Below are positions 61,358-64,000 of a DNA stretch of 64,000 bases, piece after piece; position 1 is the stretch's first letter, and each line of letters opens with the position of its first letter. Origin of the DNA: Mycobacterium kyorinense. Its GTDB lineage: Bacteria > Actinomycetota > Actinomycetes > Mycobacteriales > Mycobacteriaceae. The notes below the pieces were generated by a model. The model was not told the DNA's origin and did not search any database. It saw only the letters and a list, made by a program, of their open reading frames with translations. A program made the position numbers and the translations under genes. The DNA is taken from positions 1 to 64,000 of the forward strand of contig NZ_LQPE01000003.1 in NCBI RefSeq assembly GCF_002101735.1, given 5' to 3'.

Positions 61358-62237
61358 ATGAAGTACACGCTGGAATACCCCAGCGAACTTCCCGATGCAG
61401 TCGAGGATTTCCTGCGACCGGACGTGATTCGCGACGTCGTGGTGCAGGCCGAGGCGGCAGGATTTTCGGCGGTGGCGCTGAGCGAACACCCAGCGCCGTC
61501 GGTCAAGTGGCGCCGCAACGGCGGACACAACACGCTGGACCCGATCGCGGCGTTGAGCTTCATGGCCGCAGTGACGAGCAACGTCAAGCTGATGACCAAC
61601 CTGTACGTGCTGCCGTTTCGCAACCCGTATCTGTCGGCCAAAGCGCTGGACAGCCTCGACGTGGTCTCCGGCGGCCGATTGATCGCCGGCGTCGGTGCAG
61701 GTTACCTGCGCTCGGAGTTCTCCGCGATGGGCGTCGACTTCGACCGGCGCGCCGAGCTGCTCGACGAAGCGCTCCGCGCGCTGCGGTCGATCTGGACCGA
61801 TCCCGAAACTCCGGTCAGCGGCAGCGGTTTCGACGCGGTCGGACCGGTGTGGCTCCAGCCTCCGGCGCAACGGCCGCACCCGCCGATCTGGATCGGCGGC
61901 AACGGCAAGGCCGCGTTGCGCCGCGTCGTCGAGCACGGAACCGGCTGGATGCCGCTGATCACCTCGGCGGGAATGGCGTCCGGTGATCCGCACTGCGGCC
62001 ATCGAGGACGCCGCGCAATTCGGCGTGGTCCTCGACGAGCTGCGCGGACGGCTGGCCGACGCCGGCCGCGATCCGATGTCGGTCGACGTCCAGGTGGTCT
62101 GTCCGCACATCGACCTCGACGACGACGCATCGCTGCGGCATGCGCTCGAGGTGCTCGACGAGTTGGCCGGCTCCAGCCCGCGGGCCGCGCTGGACTTCAT
62201 CACGTTCTTCGGCGAAGCGGTCGAGCGCCGAGCGTGA
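61358..62237 (+). pseudogene. LLM-class oxidoreductase with a single-base frameshift
   Basis: ATG 61358 (MKYTLEYPSELPDAVEDF) follows AGGAG. The protein is LLM-type through LITSAGMAS at about residue 208, then the frame turns to Arg-rich nonsense (GHRGRRAIRRGPRRAA). The plus-one frame from about 61981 continues sensibly as VIRTAAIEDAAQFGVVLDEL to FITFFGEAVERRA and a stop at 62237. One extra base near 61978-61982 explains it. Joined, the protein would be about 292 residues. It is either a real inactivation or a sequencing error. Expression would come from the operator region at 61314-61340. Confidence 0.82.
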
Positions 62238-62285
62238 AACTGTTGCGAAAATCGCCGCAGAATATCGCAACAGCTTCACGCTCGG
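62228..62285. terminator. Large palindrome, bidirectional terminator between convergent genes
   Basis: Arms of 21 bases at 62228-62248 and 62265-62285 pair with a single A-C mismatch around a 16-base loop. It overlaps both convergent stop codons (62237 and 62276), as expected for a shared terminator. The arms differ from those of 56373-56432. Confidence 0.7.
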
Positions 62286-62719
62286 TGATCGGGAACCACC
62301 CGCAGAATGGTCCGGGTCAAATGCAGGGTCTTGATCCGCCACGCACCGTCCCGCTTGACGTAGGTCTCGTGGTAGTGGCCGGCGCCGTGCAACTCGCGGC
62401 CATCGGGAAAGATCAGCCAGTCCTCCATCGCCCAGATACCGGTTGCGGTGGTGGCCGAGGTGAGCGTGAGCTCCGGCGTGTGGCAGTGGTGCATGGTCGC
62501 CACGCCCTCGAGGCCGCCCATCACCGTGGGAGCGAAGTTGTCGACGCCCTCGATCGGTGGGGCCGTCAGCGGGTCGACGCCGCCGGTGGACACCGCCATG
62601 TCCAGCGTGACCACCACATCGCTGGTGAACACACTGCGCCACGAGTCGAGGTCCTTGGTGTCCAGGAATCGGCAGTAGCGCGCCTTCAACTGCCGGATCG
62701 CCTCGAGTTCGTCGTCCAC
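62276..62719 (-). CDS. SnoaL-like / nuclear-transport-factor-2 fold protein
   Basis: A 147-residue protein: LEAIRQLKARYCRFLDTKDLDSWRSVFTSDV in pieces is the first helix-strand of SnoaL_4-type proteins, and HHCHTPELTLTSATTATGIWAMEDWLIF with RIKTLHLTRTILR completes the cone fold. Members act as isomerases, hydrolases or dehydratases in polyketide or steroid paths. GTG 62719 is four bases after AAGGAGG; the adjacent GTG at 62722 is too close. Divergent from the Rieske gene. Confidence 0.82.
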   Translation of the reverse strand: MDDELEAIRQLKARYCRFLDTKDLDSWRSVFTSDVVVTLDMAVSTGGVDPLTAPPIEGVDNFAPTVMGGLEGVATMHHCHTPELTLTSATTATGIWAMEDWLIFPDGRELHGAGHYHETYVKRDGAWRIKTLHLTRTILRVVPDHRA

Positions 62720-62790
62720 CACGCCTCCTTTACCTGAAACCACTACCGTAATGTCCTTAGTATCGGCGCACGGATGCGGGAGGCGACGAC

Positions 62791-63783
62791 GTGTTGGTCC
62801 CATTCACCTGGAAGGTCACCGGCTGGTTCATGATCGGCTGGTCACCGGAGTTCCCGATCGGTGAGGTCAGGCCGCTGCACTACTTCGGCGAGGACATGGT
62901 GGCCTACCGCGACGAGGGCGGTGAGCTCCATGTCCTCGAAGCGCACTGCAAGCACCTCGGCGCGCACATCGGCCACGGCGGCAAAGTGGTCGGCGACTGC
63001 GTCGAGTGCCCCTTCCACGGCTGGCGCTGGGGGCCCGACGGCTGCAACAAATACATTCCGTATCAGCCGGACCGGCCCAACCGCGCACTCAAGCTGCGCG
63101 TCTACCCGGTCATGGAACAGCATGACTGCGTGTTCATCTGGCATCAACCGCACGGCAAAGAGCCGCAGTGGGAGATGCCGGACATCTTCGGCAAGTTCCC
63201 GCAATTTGAAACCGACCCCGCGGCCTACTACCGCGCGTACCCGGAATTCTCAAGGCGTGCGCAACGCGAACCGGTGCACCCGCAGATCGTGGCCGAAAAC
63301 GCCCCGGACAGCGCCCATTTCGAGTACGTCCACCACGCGACGGTGACGCCCCGGGTGCTGGACTGGAAAATCGTGGACCACGAGTGGCAGTTCGTCGCCG
63401 GTTGGCCGGACGCCAGCAGCGACAACCCCGACGATCTCGCGCTCCGGTTCCACAGTCACCTGTTCGGACTGGGCGGAGCGATCAGCGTCTTCGAGGGCGC
63501 GCAGAACCACCGGCTGATCTTCACCTGCACGCCGGTCGACGACGAGTGTTCCGACCTGTTCTACTCCATCTGGTGGCCACGCAACCCTGGCGACACCGCC
63601 GACGTGCCGTCCGGAAAGCTACGCGAGGTCATTGAAAAGCAGTTTCTGTCCACCGTCTTCGACGACCTGCAAATCTGGCGCTACCAGAAGTACGTCGAGC
63701 ACCCGCCGCTGTCCAAAACCGACGCGAAAGGCTATATGGCGCTGCGGAAGTGGGCGGCACAGTTCTACGACGTTCCGGCATGA
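62791..63783 (+). CDS. Rieske-type ring-hydroxylating oxygenase (KshA-like)
   Basis: A 330-residue oxygenase. The Rieske [2Fe-2S] ligands are Cys53-x-His55 (CKHLGAHIGHGG) and Cys73-xx-His76 (CPFHGW). The mononuclear iron site is Asp173, His176, His181 in NAPDSAHFEYVHH. Overall layout resembles KshA, the 3-ketosteroid 9-alpha-hydroxylase oxygenase, though shorter. It needs a reductase, not seen here. GTG 62791 has GGGAGG seven bases upstream. Coupled by ATGA to the next gene. Confidence 0.88.
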   Translation: MLVPFTWKVTGWFMIGWSPEFPIGEVRPLHYFGEDMVAYRDEGGELHVLEAHCKHLGAHIGHGGKVVGDCVECPFHGWRWGPDGCNKYIPYQPDRPNRALKLRVYPVMEQHDCVFIWHQPHGKEPQWEMPDIFGKFPQFETDPAAYYRAYPEFSRRAQREPVHPQIVAENAPDSAHFEYVHHATVTPRVLDWKIVDHEWQFVAGWPDASSDNPDDLALRFHSHLFGLGGAISVFEGAQNHRLIFTCTPVDDECSDLFYSIWWPRNPGDTADVPSGKLREVIEKQFLSTVFDDLQIWRYQKYVEHPPLSKTDAKGYMALRKWAAQFYDVPA

Positions 63784-64000
63784 CAGCGCTCGGCGAGCTC
63801 GCGGCCCCCGCCCACACCGCGATCATCACCCAGGAGTGCCAGGGCGCGGTGATCGGGCCCGACGCCGGGCTGCCCGTGCTGGCGAAGGAGGCCCGCCGCG
63901 TAGCGCTGCCCAACATCGTGCGGCTGCTGCCGGCGGCGCGGGCGGCCGGAGTGCGGGTCGTGCACTGCCTGGTGCAGCGACGGCCCGACGGGCTCGGCTC
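63780..64000 (+). CDS. Isochorismatase-like cysteine hydrolase, partial
   Basis: The first 73 residues are visible before the window ends: HTAIITQECQGAVIG, then IVRLLPAARAAGVRVVHCLVQRRPDG, the start of the isochorismatase/cysteine-hydrolase fold. The catalytic cysteine lies beyond the edge. ATG 63780 overlaps the Rieske stop as ATGA, so the two act in one operon. Confidence 0.75.
   Translation, partial: MTALGELAAPAHTAIITQECQGAVIGPDAGLPVLAKEARRVALPNIVRLLPAARAAGVRVVHCLVQRRPDGLG

Noticed and set aside
60268..61986. 572-residue plus-strand open frame
   Set aside because: Antisense to the epimerase gene, then reads out of frame through the LLM gene; no domain.
1..64000. CRISPR arrays, tRNA or rRNA genes, prophage
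   Set aside because: No regularly spaced repeats, no cloverleaf or rRNA-like sequence, and no phage structural or integrase genes were seen.

Overview
The window is high-GC DNA from a non-tuberculous Mycobacterium. The evidence is mycobacterial throughout: MmpS/MmpL transporters, an MbtH protein with an Mps1-type peptide synthetase start, a Gap protein, a mycobacterial haemophore-type secreted protein, Mce-associated membrane proteins, F420-type LLM oxidoreductases and NDMA/mycothiol-type alcohol dehydrogenase. The left 35 kb is a glycopeptidolipid (GPL) type locus. I cannot name the species; a GPL-former is clear, and the wealth of acyltransferases would suit a M. xenopi-like or M. avium-complex-like lipid (inference).

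Region A (1-3.3 kb, minus strand): the N-terminal condensation domain of a peptide synthetase that runs off the left edge, its MbtH partner, and a membrane-anchored TylF-type methyltransferase preceded by a short gene remnant. Region B (3.7-28.4 kb) is a decoration island: five paralogous GT1 glycosyltransferases, one GT2 glycosyltransferase, GDP-sugar genes gmd and fcl, a further epimerase, a DegT-type sugar aminotransferase, five more methyltransferases, two PapA/condensation-like acyltransferases, two integral-membrane acyltransferases and Gap. The gmd-fcl-FkbM-GT2 part resembles the M. tuberculosis Rv1511-Rv1514c cassette. Region C (29.2-35.5 kb): mmpS4-mmpL4a-mmpL4b, the export unit. Together A-C would assemble a lipopeptide, glycosylate, methylate, acylate and perhaps aminate it, then export it.

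Region D (35.7-38.5 kb): a secreted haemophore-like protein, a 14-TM MFS exporter, and a CmcI-like sugar O-methyltransferase close to Rv2959c. Region E (38.6-64 kb) is a catabolic/redox region: a TetR-thioesterase fusion, amidohydrolase, an acyl-CoA dehydrogenase pair, two P450s, zinc alcohol dehydrogenase, FdhF-like molybdoenzyme, three LLM oxidoreductases, a carboxyltransferase, SDRs, Rieske oxygenase and an isochorismatase-like hydrolase cut by the right edge. It also holds an isolated TnpB element, a vapBC pair, and two large palindromic terminators.

Signs of decay or change: a TnpB with an internal in-frame deletion, a Mce-associated gene with an in-frame nonsense codon, a frameshifted LLM gene, and two GT1 enzymes whose donor-site motif has drifted. 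Two divergent promoters about 6.5 kb apart share an operator-like 11-mer, pointing to one regulator for the right-hand region. No rRNA, tRNA or CRISPR was seen.
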